Notes under the pieces: generated by a model
What the model saw: only the letters and a program-made list of their open reading frames with translations
Told to the model about the DNA's origin: nothing
Database searches by the model: none
Source of the DNA: Aporrectodea caliginosa
Taxonomy: Eukaryota; Annelida; Clitellata; Crassiclitellata; Lumbricidae
DNA: 64,000 bases
Assembly (NCBI GenBank): GCA_020284085.1
Contig: JACEVL010000058.1
Location: 1-64,000 of the forward strand
Direction of reading: 5' to 3'
Translations under genes and position numbers: made by a program
Shown: positions 1 to 9,705 of the stretch, one piece after another
How the letters are laid out: the number at the start of each line of letters is the position of its first letter
How positions within the stretch are numbered: the first letter of the stretch is position 1

Positions 1-1639
1 ATTGAATATTTTGGGACCGCCAGTTCCAGGATTACCAATATTTTAGTGTTATCTGTCTATTCGATCACTGGGAATGATTGGCTCAAGTGTTTTTTTTCGG
101 TTGTTTGGGCAAAAATATTTATTCAACTTAACATTATATGCTTTTATTTACATAACGGAGTGGAACTTTTCTAAATAAATGAAACTGTGATGGAATCAAA
201 TAATTATAAGTTTTCTAATTTCTGTTATTTCTAGTTTACAAATAATAATACTAGAAACATATTGGAATGTCAAAATACACAACAGAAGCTGTACAATGTA
301 TAAAACAGATCTCAAATGTATACAGTAACGGAGTGGACAAATATTTTAGTAGGGCTATTTTTTTCTATCAAAAACTGTTTACATTTACATATTAGTGCAA
401 AACCAAATATATATTTGTGAAATAGAAACATTCAAGATTTGTTCCAAAGAAAAAAACTGTATTTTAAAAAAAAAATTTTTTGGCTTGTTGAATTTGTGAA
501 TTTACCATGTTACCGGAAAATGACTCAAATACGTCTTCTTTTTGGACTCTAACGGAAACACTGGATATAGGCCTACCTCTCCCTCCCGACACATCGCCTC
601 ATCACACAGAATCAGAATTGTTCTTTACTTTCTCACGACGCCCGCCGACCAAACAAGTTGACAGACGGAAACCTGACGTCGTCTCTTCGCAGTCTCCCAC
701 AACACTCCGAGATAGTGACTGGTAGACCTATGCTAGAAATATTTTCTTTATTCTCAACAATATTATGTTAGTGCAGAAAGTCAGGTTGAATCGTTTTTGA
801 ACTTACCACAGAAAACTTACAGCCACTGTATTCCTGTAATAGCAGCGTTCCCTAGATGATAAAATGGAAAAGGAATAGAAACAGTGATATCTTTCGCGGA
901 GTAATCTCAGGAAGATAAAATCCTCTTATAGGCCTAGCTGCATTTAAGCGACTCCGTTCATTCTTTGGATAATCTTCTGAGCTTCTCCAAGCCCTCATCT
1001 CGACTCTTTGTGTAGAATCTTGTTGAGATATATAGGCTATTCGTTAGGCGACTATTGGCGGTACGCAGGGCGGGCGGGCTGTTGGGCTTGGTTTTTTTAA
1101 ATAGCAAATTTTGGTTATTTCGTTTTTTTTATAAATTTAGAAATTATAAATGCCAAAAATGGCGTCTCTTCAACACTCTTGGCAATTGTTGTATGGTCTT
1201 GTAAACTTCGTTTTATGACATTCTACGGTTCTACTGGTCTAGTTAATTTCATTAATATGTGTGGGGACTTTTCGATTTTTAGATTGCATTGGGCGCTACA
1301 GAAGTCTTCTTGTACCTTCGTCGCCATTTTGACTTCTACGTCGCCCTGGTTTCGGATTGCATGTAACTGCTGTGATGCTACTGTTTCCCTGTATTATCTA
1401 TTCTACTACGATGTGGAGCCAGACAGGAAGAGGTGTCGTCCGGGTACCCAGTGTACTGGCTCCCCGTCCGATCTCCTCCTGCCTCCATCGAGTCGTGACG
1501 AGTGGTGATTCCGAGTGGCGGGTTCCCGTAGTAACCGGTCTAGTTACGGTGGTGGCCTGACACACCTGTCGGTTCGTATTAATCCGAAACCTGGTCTGCC
1601 CCTTATCAGACCTTTCTATCCTTACACATTACCTTATAC
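1..1639. other. AT-rich stretch with no recognisable gene
   Basis: No open frame here resembles a known protein; the small frames at 507-725 and 1179-1508 have no motif and no splice context that I can use. The phrase taacggagtgga occurs near 156 and 328, hinting at an old duplication. The GC-richer stretch 1390-1610 has a different base composition and may be the inner part of a retroelement, but I cannot name it. Confidence 0.4.
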
Positions 1640-1715
1640 AATACAATACAATACAATTAGACATTTATAACGCGCTTTAACAAGACAAGTCTTGCACGAA
1701 AGCGCGTTATAGTCA
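1640..1715 (-). repeat. LINE 3' tail, minus strand
   Basis: Read on the minus strand this ends in a pentanucleotide run (TGTAT)n preceded by AAAGCGCGTTATAAATGTCT. The same tail on the plus strand closes the retrotransposon fragment at 8330-8815, so this is the 3' end of the same non-LTR family, strongly 5'-truncated. The stem-like words gcgcgtt and aacgcgc sit on both sides of a short loop. Confidence 0.65.
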
Positions 1716-1720
1716 CTAAC

Positions 1721-1935
1721 TTCAACAGACAAGACTTTCTTCTCGTTTCATTCGTTATTATTTGTTACACATTAGGCTACATGCTAAGATCCTTTCTTAC
1801 TTATGGCCTTGGCGATGCTCCCGCACGCATAAGCCGCTCGTTTATGGAAGACCTCCATCACTAAATTCAACAGACAAGACTTTCTTCTCGTTTCATTCAT
1901 TATTATTCGTTACACATTATAACATGCTAAGTTCT
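1721..1935. repeat. Imperfect direct repeat, about 60 bp, spaced 144 bp
   Basis: A block starting ttcaacagacaagactttct occurs at 1721 and again at 1865 with few differences, and both copies end in ..catgctaag. It reads as a local duplication inside repeat-derived DNA. From here to about 2570 I see no gene; the sequence is probably retroelement-derived but not identifiable. Confidence 0.6.
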
Positions 1936-2572
1936 TCATTTCACAATAATACAAGACTACACTTTATGCAAGCAATATTCATCAATTCATAACCATTCAT
2001 TCCAATAATTCAGTATCATTCCTATAAAGAGTTACACGTCATATTTCATCATGCATGGACCGGAAGCTTATAACATTCCCCATTCAGTCCATACATTCAT
2101 TTCAAGTCATCAATCTCAGTTATTCATTCTATATCATCACACACACCATTATCTGTGACTGTCAGTCCGAAGGTGTATATCGTTACGCCAAACTCCGCAT
2201 TTCATATCCTTAATCTATCTATTCGGGACCCATAAAATAAGATACGGACTGTACCGTGCTCCAGCATAGAGTCCTGGATTCCTTTCATACGGAGAGTAGG
2301 CCTATCTGAGTTCGGCGAGGCAGCTTCAAGACAGGAGTCGGTGGATTAGAGTGGAGGCGGGAGTCTTTCCTCGTTGACTGAGCGGCGTGGTAATTCACAA
2401 AGCCCGTTGGCAAGCGGTTTCTCCTTCTCTCGATGGCGCGTTGGTTATAAGAATTTCCACACAGCGTAGGCTATTCCGTGATAAGTAGCACAACTCACAG
2501 TAGGAGTCGTAATCCTTTCCCATTTCATACAGAGCATAGCGACAAGCTAATAATGGATTGGTTCCGTTCATC

Positions 2573-2620
2573 GGCTACCAAAGGGGGGTGGTAACCACCC
2601 CACACCCTTGGTAGCCGATG
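2573..2620. repeat. Short palindrome resembling joined ends of a piggyBac-like element
   Basis: The segment opens with ggctaccaaaggggggtgg and closes with the inverted partner ending cttggtagccg, about 45 bp of near-palindrome. The same GGCTACCAAG ends and GGTGGTNACCACC hairpins mark the termini of the 1.1-kb TTAA-flanked element at 39475-40618 and 47859-49010. No TTAA is found at the edges here, so it may be a decayed deletion derivative. Confidence 0.45.
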
Positions 2621-2761
2621 TCGCAGATAAAACCGTGTTAGCCAGAAGGTTAAATTAAAGTTGGATTGAGGGCAAACGCCTTAAGAGAGCGAGAGGATGC
2701 ATGAGAAATCCCAGACATGAGCATAGCCCAAAGTATTTGTATTGTATTGTATTGTATTTGA

Positions 2762-2965
2762 ACACTTGTTATAGCGCCCCTACCAGATTTCCCATTCAGA
2801 GGCGCTCTCGACTACTGCTGTAGTCGGAGTTTCACGCCGAAGCGCATGAGCAATTGCGAGTGAAGGACTTGCCCAGGGTCCCTACGCAGCGGCTTTGAGG
2901 TGGATTCGAACCCGCAACCCTCCAGCTGCAAGGCACCGAACATACCCCTAAACCACCGCGCCCCA
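2762..2965 (-). repeat. tRNA-derived SINE
   Basis: On the minus strand this begins with a pol III A-box-like TGGTTTAGGGG, has a B-box GGGTTCGAATCC, then a body containing GACCCTGGGCAAGTCCTTCA and CACTCGCAATTGCTCATGCG, and ends in a tail with GGGGCGCTATAACAAGTG. The same element recurs at 43405-43610 and 55990-56222, and a diverged relative at 59415-59625. It is a SINE and not a tRNA gene: the anticodon and acceptor stems are not preserved and the body is far too long. Confidence 0.85.
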
Positions 2966-2967
2966 GT

Positions 2968-3140
2968 TATATTGTGTTGTGTTGTGTGTTGTATTGTACT
3001 CCACGTTTATAATGCGACCGAGCCACCCGCAGTAAAGATCCGAGAAATTAATCTCTGATAAACCGACCCGACCGGGAATCGAACCCGGGGCGCCGGCGTG
3101 ACGAGCGAACACCAGCCCACTCGGCCACTCAGGATCCTTA
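2968..3140 (-). repeat. Second tRNA-derived SINE, different family
   Basis: The minus strand shows an A-box-like TGGCCGAGTGGGC and B-box GGTTCGATTCC with a leucine/serine-tRNA-like head, followed by a short body and a tail of ACAAT/ACAAC units near 2968-2995. It lies head to tail with the SINE at 2762-2965, so one may have inserted at the tail of the other. Confidence 0.8.
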
Positions 3141-3141
3141 T

Positions 3142-3190
3142 TGCTAGGGATATCATGGACAGAAAGGAGAATAAATGCATCTGTCATCCA
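3142..3190 (+). repeat. Duplicate of an internal piece of the LINE at 3790
   Basis: About 48 bp starting attgctagggatatcatgg and reading to ctgtcatcca is repeated almost exactly at 3864-3912 inside the LINE fragment. The first copy stops in a run of G and is followed by unrelated sequence, so it is a broken second copy of the LINE tail rather than an independent gene. Confidence 0.75.
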
Positions 3191-3237
3191 AGGGGGGGGC
3201 ATTCCAAGTTGCTGTGCATTACAAACTTATTATATAA

Positions 3238-3567
3238 CATTCATCCTTTTTAATGAAAAATATAACATTAGCACCTAATATAAACGTGATGAATGGCGAA
3301 ATTGGACGTACGAACCTGCCCTAGCAAGGCAGAGAACAAAAAAACTAATATAAGTAGAAGCAAGCTCACCACCAAATATAAGCTAACATACTTTATTCAT
3401 TAATAGACAAAGAATGCAAATTCAATATAAGTAGCGAAGTATAGCTTCCTATATGCTCCTAAAATGATGCACAGTTAAAGGTTTAATGCAATATCTATTT
3501 CTGCAGAAATATTGATGTCCATGTAGTTAGATTCAAGACTTAACAGTCAAGTTTTCAAACAGTGGAA
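3238..3567 (-). repeat. Short interspersed repeat, left copy of an inverted pair
   Basis: This ~330-bp segment is the reverse complement of 4108-4372, with one ~70-bp extra stretch (about 3285-3350). Shared landmarks are tttttaatgaaaaatataac at the low end and caagttttcaaacagtggaa at the high end. The pair could fold into a long hairpin. The element has no clear terminal inverted repeat of its own. Confidence 0.85.
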
Positions 3568-3789
3568 CTCAGAATGGAATACTTTTTAGTTTTCTACATC
3601 GACAGACAATAGCATGAAATTTCATTTTCATCTTCAGCAACTTTGCAGTGATTCAATGAAAAAGACAAATAGTTTGACTGACATCTTAGACATAAAGCAC
3701 TTATAGGAGGACCTTATTAATAACCTACACCAGAATGCTTGAGGTCCAACAATTTTGTACTTAAAATGACACCCACTAAGAATTTGCTG

Positions 3790-4480
3790 TATGTATCCCG
3801 GCACAAAAACAAAAGCGACAGAAGATAAGATTGATGCGTGCGAAATGTGGATATGGAGAAGATTGCTAGGGATATCATGGACAGAAAGGAGAATAAATGC
3901 ATCTGTCATCCAGGAGATAGGTCAACTAAGTGGAGACTTGACACTGCAACAAAGGACCATCAGACAGAAATTGATGTACTTTGGACACGTAATGAGAGCA
4001 GAGGGATTGGAGAAGGAGATGAAGCTGGCGTGCGGGGAGGGGAGGAGAAGGGGTTGGACGAGAACTCACTGGATGGAGGAGATACATAGGAGGACAGCGA
4101 TGTCAGTTATGAGTTCCACTGTTTGAAAACTTGACTGTTAAGTCTTGAATCTAACTACATGGACATCAATAATAGATCTTGCATTAAACCTCTAACTGCA
4201 TCATTTTGGGAGTATATGGGAAGCTATACTTTGCTACTTATATTGTATTTGCATTCTTGTGTATTAATGAATAAAGTATGTTAGCTTATATTAGGTGCTG
4301 AGGTAACAGTGAGGTTGCTTCTACTTATATTAGGTGCTAATGTTATATTTTTCATTAAAAAGGATGACAGTTCTTCCTTGCACAACTAAGGGATGCGGTA
4401 CGAAGCAGGGAGGATTGGAGGAAGCTGGTCACGACGGTCGCTAGAGTTCCACGAACTGACGGCACAAGGTGACAAGGTGA
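3790..4480 (+). mobile_element. Non-LTR retrotransposon C-terminal fragment, interrupted
   Basis: The frame from 3791 encodes a typical C-terminal tail of a LINE polyprotein: a WRRLLGISWTERR-like block, then LMYFGHVMRAEGLEKE, then a basic GRRRGWTRTHWMEEI block. The reading is interrupted at about 4107 by the 265-bp repeat at 4108-4372 and seems to resume at 4373-4480 with a DAVRSREDWRKLVTTVARVP-like end and stop. The sequences flanking the inserted repeat (tgtcagtt and tgacagtt) look like an imperfect 8-bp target duplication. No reverse-transcriptase core is present; the copy is dead. Confidence 0.75.
4108..4372 (+). repeat. Short interspersed repeat, right copy, inserted in a LINE tail
   Basis: This starts gagttccactgtttgaaaac and ends ttcattaaaaaggatg. 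It is the inverted partner of 3238-3567 and splits the coding tail of the LINE around it, so it arrived after that LINE. It contains AATAAA near 4269. I cannot assign a class. Confidence 0.75.
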
Positions 4481-4562
4481 TCCCGGCACTACAACAGCAA
4501 AACTTAATTACATAAAGTTAAAAATAAGTGTCTCCATCTTTCTTCAATCTTTTAACTGGTAG

Positions 4563-5951
4563 TCAGCAAAGGTCAATAAATAAGTCGTCAGGTGGAGAAA
4601 GGCGATGGCTAGAACAATGCTCTCTAAATTCCTTCTCAATCTCAAGCATTTCACCACATATACCACATCCAAAGGATTTTTCCAGATACGGTTTTGCATC
4701 GTCAGGTGATTTGATTTTGGCAATCAAAAGACATTTTCCAAGACTAATTTTTGAAAGAGGACTTGATTTTCCATTAGAATCAGGATACATGTTGCTTGAC
4801 AATAATTCATTTGGTTTTTCAATAACGCCTGTGCTACTCAACATTATGAACTGAGCCGATAGGTTACCAATTGATTCACTTTCCAATTTTGGATCCTGTG
4901 ACTGTATTCCTGCATGAAGTTTAAACTGCATGGTTGAAGAACTTCCCTTACGATAAGGTTTACTGCACGTTTGTTGCTTATCATTTAAATGAGATCTTCT
5001 GTGTCTCTTTAGATTTCCCAGTGTTGTGAATCCTTTATTACAAACCTCACAAATGTATGGTTGTTCTCTTGCACGGGTTCTCATATGACCATTAAGATTA
5101 CTGACTACTGTATATGATTTCTGACTTAACTTACTCTTGCATGGTGCTTTTCCAGTATGAGTTCTCATGTGTCTTTTCAAATGACTATCTTGAGCAAATG
5201 ATTTATGACATAACTCGCACCTGTATGGTTTTTCACCTGTATGGATTCTCACGTGTGTTTTCAGATCAGCAAATGATTTTTGACATAACTGACATTTGTC
5301 TAGATTTTCTCCAGTATGGGTTCTCATGTGTATTTTCAGATCACCGCTTTTAACAAATAAGTTCTGACATAACTGACATATGTATGGCTTCTCCCCAGTA
5401 TGGGTTCTCATGTGCGTTTTGAGATGAGCACCTTGAGTAAATGATTTCTGACATAACTGACATTTGTATGGTCTCTCACCAGTATGGGCTCTCATGTGTG
5501 CCTTGAGATGATCAGGTTGAGCAAATAATTTCTGACATAATTGACATTTGTATGGTTTCTCGCCAGTATGGGTCCTCATGTGTACTTTCAGATTACCACC
5601 ATGAATAAATAATTTCTGACATAACTGACATTTGTGATGTTTCTCACCAGTATGGGCTCTCAAATGTACTTTCAGATTACAACCATGATTAAATAATTTC
5701 TGACATAACTGACATTTGTATGGTTTCTCGCCAGTATGAGTTCTCATGTGCCTTTTGAGAACATAACCTGTGGCAAATAATTTCTGACATAACTGACATT
5801 TGTATGGTTTCTCGCCAGTATGAGTTCTCATGTGTCTTTTAAGATGTACACGTTGAGTAAATGATTTCTGACATATCTGGCACCTGTGTGGTCTTTCTTC
5901 AGTACAGGTTTCCATATTCGTGTCAATGTACTTCAGTAAATGATTTTCCAT
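4563..5951 (-). CDS. C2H2 zinc-finger protein (about 12 fingers), 5' part probably lost
   Basis: Encodes 462 residues in one uninterrupted frame. Eleven tandem C2H2 units spaced by [12 protein letters not shown] linkers cover roughly residues 22-330, and a separate [21 protein letters not shown] unit lies near the C-terminus. Such proteins bind DNA through successive finger helices and usually act as nuclear transcription regulators. Finger 8 lacks three residues between the second Cys and the first His, and finger 10 has lost its second Cys and last His, so these two probably do not fold normally. There is no KRAB, SCAN or BTB domain. The ATG at 5951 follows an in-frame TAA a few codons upstream, but that upstream DNA (5952-6175) holds finger relics in other frames. 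The present start therefore lies within an old finger region. It may be a last exon, a 5'-truncated gene or a young pseudogene. Confidence 0.7.
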   Translation of the reverse strand: MENHLLKYIDTNMETCTEERPHRCQICQKSFTQRVHLKRHMRTHTGEKPYKCQLCQKLFATGYVLKRHMRTHTGEKPYKCQLCQKLFNHGCNLKVHLRAHTGEKHHKCQLCQKLFIHGGNLKVHMRTHTGEKPYKCQLCQKLFAQPDHLKAHMRAHTGERPYKCQLCQKSFTQGAHLKTHMRTHTGEKPYICQLCQNLFVKSGDLKIHMRTHTGENLDKCQLCQKSFADLKTHVRIHTGEKPYRCELCHKSFAQDSHLKRHMRTHTGKAPCKSKLSQKSYTVVSNLNGHMRTRAREQPYICEVCNKGFTTLGNLKRHRRSHLNDKQQTCSKPYRKGSSSTMQFKLHAGIQSQDPKLESESIGNLSAQFIMLSSTGVIEKPNELLSSNMYPDSNGKSSPLSKISLGKCLLIAKIKSPDDAKPYLEKSFGCGICGEMLEIEKEFREHCSSHRLSPPDDLFIDLC

Positions 5952-6175
5952 ATAACTGACATTTTAATTGTTGCTCTCTATTATGTTTTCTCAAATTAAC
6001 TGTCAGAATTTAACCATCATCAAAACACATCTGAAGTAATTGATGCTTCTGTGTCTTTTTTGCTAAAATTGGTTCTTAAGTGGTTTTGCAAATCACCATG
6101 GCGTGCACATGATTCTTCACAGTTTGGATTTGTATGCTTTTCTTCAGAACGAGTAGTATCCATTTGCAATCAAAT
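5952..6175 (-). pseudogene. Decayed zinc-finger coding sequence upstream of the ORF
   Basis: Reading the minus strand in the two frames not used by the downstream ORF gives finger-like remnants such as [14 protein letters not shown] and, further upstream, EEKHTNPNCEESCARHGD followed by a leucine/His helix end. Stops and frameshifts break them up. They show that the array once extended further 5'. From about 6180 to 6735 I see no coding or repeat structure that I can name. Confidence 0.6.
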
Positions 6176-6738
6176 GCATCTGTAGATACTTTGATTTCGT
6201 TGATACAAGTTCAACTTTTCACATGTTTCATGTGTCAATAATAATTCCTTTGGGATAAAGTAGAAAATTAGCTGCATAGAAAACAATTATCTTTTGTGAT
6301 GAAATATTGAAACCATCCAATTATTGTAGATAGGACACCCTTGTGATATCCTTCAGTAGTGATGATAACTGATGAAGAAATAATTGATGACAATGAAAGC
6401 CGTTGAAAAATATATCCATTGTAATGCTTTTGATGGAGATCAATGAGATATAATGCCTTGTCAGGTAACTGAATTGAGAAGTTCTAACATAAACATTGTT
6501 CGTCTTCGTGCACTTGTCAAAAAGAACTTCAGGCACCTGTTTAAATGAAGAACAGTAACATCTCAGTAATAGTCTGCTTTAAGCCATAAAAATTATACCA
6601 TGATTGTTCATTACTGAAGGCTAATTGCTGTTTCATAACACATTAGTCCCACATTAGTGCCCACAGATCCCATTTGGGAACAACGGATGAATTTAAGTAT
6701 AAAATAAGTGTATTGTGTTATTTAGTTACTGTGGGTAG

Positions 6739-7220
6739 CTTTTGACTGTAGTTTAGGTTGGTAAATTATTTGATTGCCTTCAATGCCGTACTTGACATTG
6801 GTAAGTAAGCAGTCTACCACTGTCCATGATAACTATCATCAATCCCGCTTCCATTTCATCTACAACTTTTTTCATCAGTCCAGCTTCCATTTCATGAAGA
6901 AAATTATCCAACGTCTATTTAACCCACAAATATTTTTCATCAATCGAACGTTTACTTAAGCAAAGAACTATTCTCATGGGTCCAGCTTCTACTTAGGGAA
7001 ATAACTATTTTCAAGCTTCTATTGCATCAAAAACTTAGTTTCATCAATCCAGCTTCCATTTACGGTAAAAATTATTTCCATCGATCCCACTTCTATTTAA
7101 ACACAGAAATCGTTTCATGAATCCCACTTCCATTTAGAGAAGGACTTTTTTTCACCAATCCAGCTTCTGTTTTAATTTGACGATGTAAAATAATTTACCA
7201 ACCTAAACTACGGGTTTACC
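6739..7220 (+). mobile_element. Non-autonomous DNA element with internal minisatellite, decayed left end
   Basis: The left end carries GTAGTTTAGGTTGGTAAATT at 6748 and the right end the inverted form closing ..aacctaaactacgggtttacc at 7220. Between them lies a ~37-bp tandem array (about 6826-7190) whose units resemble ttcatcaatccagcttccat. It is a second copy of the element at 9207-9697, but the outermost left bases are diverged and no target duplication is left. It is directly abutted by the hAT-like element at 7223. Confidence 0.75.
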
Positions 7221-7222
7221 TC

Positions 7223-7685
7223 CACTAGTGTAGACGAGCCGGAGCGGTCCGGAGCGGCGTTCCGGTACTTATTATTTAGCCGGAGCCAGTGTTTAATCTA
7301 GACGCCTTTTTGGTGGGAAAGTTGGAGCGGCGTTCCGGTACTTATTATTTAGCCGGAGCCAGTGTTTAATCTAGACGTCTCTAGGGTGGGAAAATTCCCC
7401 TAGGATCGAGTTTTCCCATGCAGAAAAATTAAAGACAGACATGTAATTTTGTAGAGAAAGTGTGAAATTTAAAGATAATTCCGCCCGCAGGAAAACTGTC
7501 GTTACTGCCCCCCTCGAAAATTGTTGGAAAACTGTCGTTACTACCCCCTCGAAAATTATTGGAAAACTGTCGTTACTACCCACCCACCCTCGAAAATTGT
7601 TGGAAAACTGTCGTTACTACCCCCCTCGAAAATTTTAAAGTGGCCGGAGCGCTCCGGTACTTCCAAATTTACGTCTACACCTCTG
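7223..7685. mobile_element. hAT-like MITE with perfect 8-bp TSD
   Basis: The ends are CACTAGTGTAGACG at 7223 and the near-inverted CGTCTACACCTCTG at 7672-7685. Both flanks carry tttacctc (7215-7222 and 7686-7693), an exact 8-bp duplication, which is characteristic of hAT transposition. Inside are a ~77-bp direct repeat (gccagtgtttaatctagacg near 7287 and 7362) and a four-unit tandem array (about 7490-7640) of aaaactgtcgttactacc plus ccctcgaaaattgttgg. The inner part is homologous to the separate MITE at 56241-56578, so this is a nest. No coding capacity. Confidence 0.8.
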
Positions 7686-7693
7686 TTTACCTC

Positions 7694-7784
7694 ATTACAG
7701 TTGTGAAAAGCATTGAAATAATAAAATACGCTAAAATACGCGCATACCTCCACTATCAAAAAAATACACTAAAATGCACTTTTA
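7694..7784 (-). mobile_element. Solitary end of a GGTAAAAGTGC-type element
   Basis: This block, rich in aaaatacgctaaaata, closes with aaaatgcacttttacc at 7784. It matches, inverted, the left ~95 bp of the complete element at 52971-53432. The partner end is not found nearby. Confidence 0.65.
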
Positions 7785-7831
7785 CCAAATTATGCTAAAC
7801 TGCAGGTTTACACTGGTTGCCTTACATAAAC

Positions 7832-8312
7832 CGGTGTCACAACAACTCGTCGAACGACATTTCGTCTACGACACTTCGTCGAGCGACATTTCGTCGAACG
7901 ACATTTCGTCTACAAAGTTATTTCATATTGTCACTTTAAAATGGAAGCTGGATTGATGAAAAAAACTGTCTCCCAAAATGGAAGTGGGATTGATGAAAAC
8001 ATTCCTGTGTTGAAATAGAAGCTGAATTGATCGAAACAATTTTTCCCGTAAAAAGAAGCTGGAAATCAACCTGGATGCGTGGATGAAAATAGGTTTCCAT
8101 TCAACAGAAGCTGGATTGATAAAAATAATCTTGTCAGTAATTAGAAGCTGGATTCCTGAGAATATATAGCATGTTTTGGTAAAACTATAAGCGGCCTCTA
8201 TTGATTAGCCGTAATGGATACAGATACACTTGTAGACGAAATGTCGTTAGACGAATTGTCGTAGATGAAGGGTCGTTAGACGAAATGTCGTTCGACAAGT
8301 TGTCGCGGAACC
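7832..8312. mobile_element. Non-autonomous element with CGACATTTCGTC-rich TIRs, internal minisatellite and 8-bp TSD
   Basis: The left ~85 bp (from cggtgtcacaac at 7832) and right ~85 bp (ending ttgtcgcggaacc at 8312) are inverted copies built from repeated gacgaaatgtcgtt-like words. Both flanks read acataaac (7824-7831 and 8313-8320), an exact 8-bp target duplication. The core, about 7920-8165, is the ~37-bp minisatellite in minus orientation (ggaagctggattgatgaaaa units). No ORF of interest. 481 bp. Confidence 0.8.
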
Positions 8313-8329
8313 ACATAAACCCACCAGCC

Positions 8330-8815
8330 ACGTTATAAGTGATCGATTCATTGCTCGCCTAATAAAAGGTCTTGGCCCTAGAGATCACATCACACAATCT
8401 CTTCAACAACTACACTGGCTTCCCATTCGCGCCCGTATCGCATTCAAAATCTCCCTCCTCATGTACCATATCCATTCTGGAACCTCTCCCTCATATATGA
8501 CATCCATGGTCGTACCATGATCTTTCTTCAAATTCAAATCCTAAAGGACTCAGATCGGCCACGAGAGGAGACTTTACCATTCTTCGCACCAAGAGGAAAT
8601 TTGGAAATTGGTCTTTTGCTGTCTCTGGACCCAGAGAATGGAACAGTCTCCCAGCTACAATCCGTCAATGTTCATCTGTTACTCAATTTAAATCAAAATT
8701 AAAAACTGATCTATTCTGATTACACTATGACTAGCGCAACGCGCTCTCGTGCAAGACTTGTCTTGTTAAAGCGCGTTATAAATGTCTAATTGTATTGTAT
8801 TGTAAGATACATTGT
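8330..8815 (+). mobile_element. Non-LTR retrotransposon, C-terminal fragment and 3' tail
   Basis: Conceptual translation across a few frameshifts gives the usual C-terminal region of CR1/L2-type LINE polyproteins: QSLQQLHWLPIRARIAFKIS, then LLMYHIHSGTSPSYM, then GPREWNSLPATIRQ-like residues in another frame, and finally FKSKLKTDLF. The 3' end contains AAAGCGCGTTATAAATGTCT and a TGTAT run. It is 5'-truncated and dead. Confidence 0.8.
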
Positions 8816-9198
8816 AAGATTCATTGTCTAGAGACCGTCTAGAGACACCCACTGACTTCATTGTCTGAAGGCACATGTGGTCGTCTAAGAGAGTCTCAAA
8901 CATTAAGGTCGAACTATTAAATTAAGTAAGTAAGTAAGTAAGAATATCCTTTAATAAACCAATTGCTAACCGCATTTTGGTGTGAAACACATCATAGTAG
9001 TCACAATAAATCTAGCTAGTCTATCTTATTTAAGTCGTATAAATCATCCTAGTGATGTAGGTTCTTCTCATCAGGCTATCCGCGGGAGGAATGACACGAT
9101 TATGGGCCCTGGGGCGGAGAGAATACACGGAAGTTAAATTGGCAACAGCAACACTGACCAAACTTTCTTTGCATTTATAAACGTTTCAGAGGACTGTA
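8816..9198. other. No gene recognised
   Basis: Contains a short taag microsatellite near 8925-8942 and otherwise unremarkable DNA. Nothing codes. Confidence 0.4.
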
Positions 9199-9206
9199 AG
9201 TCAAAG

Positions 9207-9697
9207 GGTAATCCCGTAGTTTAGGTTGGTAAATTATTTGAATATCTTCAATACCGAACTTCATGTTGGTAAGTAAGCAATCTGCCTATGTCTATGATAA
9301 CTATCGTCAATCCCGCTTCCATTTCATCGAGAATTTTTTTTAATCAATCCAGCTTCCATTTCATGAAAAAAAATTAGCCAACTTCTATTTAACCCAACAA
9401 ATATTTTTCATCAATGGAACTTTTATTTAAGCCAAAAAAATTCTCCTGGGTCCAGCTTCTACTTACGGAAACAATTATTTTCATTATTCCAGCTTCGATT
9501 GCATCAAAAACTAAGTTTCATCAATCCAGCTTCTATTTACCATAAAAATTATTTCCATCAATCCAACTTCTATTTAAAGATACAAATGGTTTCATCAGTC
9601 TCACTTCCAGTTAGAGAAACAATTTTTTTCCTCAATCCAGCTTCCATTTCAATTGGACGATATAAAATAATTTACCAACCTAAACTACGGGTTTACC
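9207..9697 (+). mobile_element. Complete non-autonomous DNA transposon, 33-bp TIRs, 8-bp TSD, internal minisatellite
   Basis: The left end starts GGTAATCCCGTAGTTTAGGT, and the right end is its inverted copy over 33 bp with one mismatch (position 6). Both flanks read agtcaaag (9199-9206 and 9698-9705). After the left TIR comes a unique ~65 bp (..gttggtaagtaagcaatct), then a tandem array about 9300-9660 whose units alternate tcatcaatccagcttc and tatttaagc-like parts. There is no ORF, so an autonomous partner must supply the transposase. The 8-bp TSD fits hAT, P or Merlin-type enzymes; the GGTAA start is not a typical hAT end, so I leave the superfamily open. Partial relatives lie at 6739, 27340, 28230 and 28806. 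Confidence 0.85.
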
Positions 9698-9705
9698 AGT
9701 CAAAG

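Noticed and set aside
507..725. 72-residue ORF near the window start
   Set aside because: No motif, no splice context, no second copy; length fits chance.
3040..3135. tRNA gene on the minus strand
   Set aside because: A- and B-box are present, but the element continues into a SINE body and a repeat tail, and the cloverleaf is incomplete.
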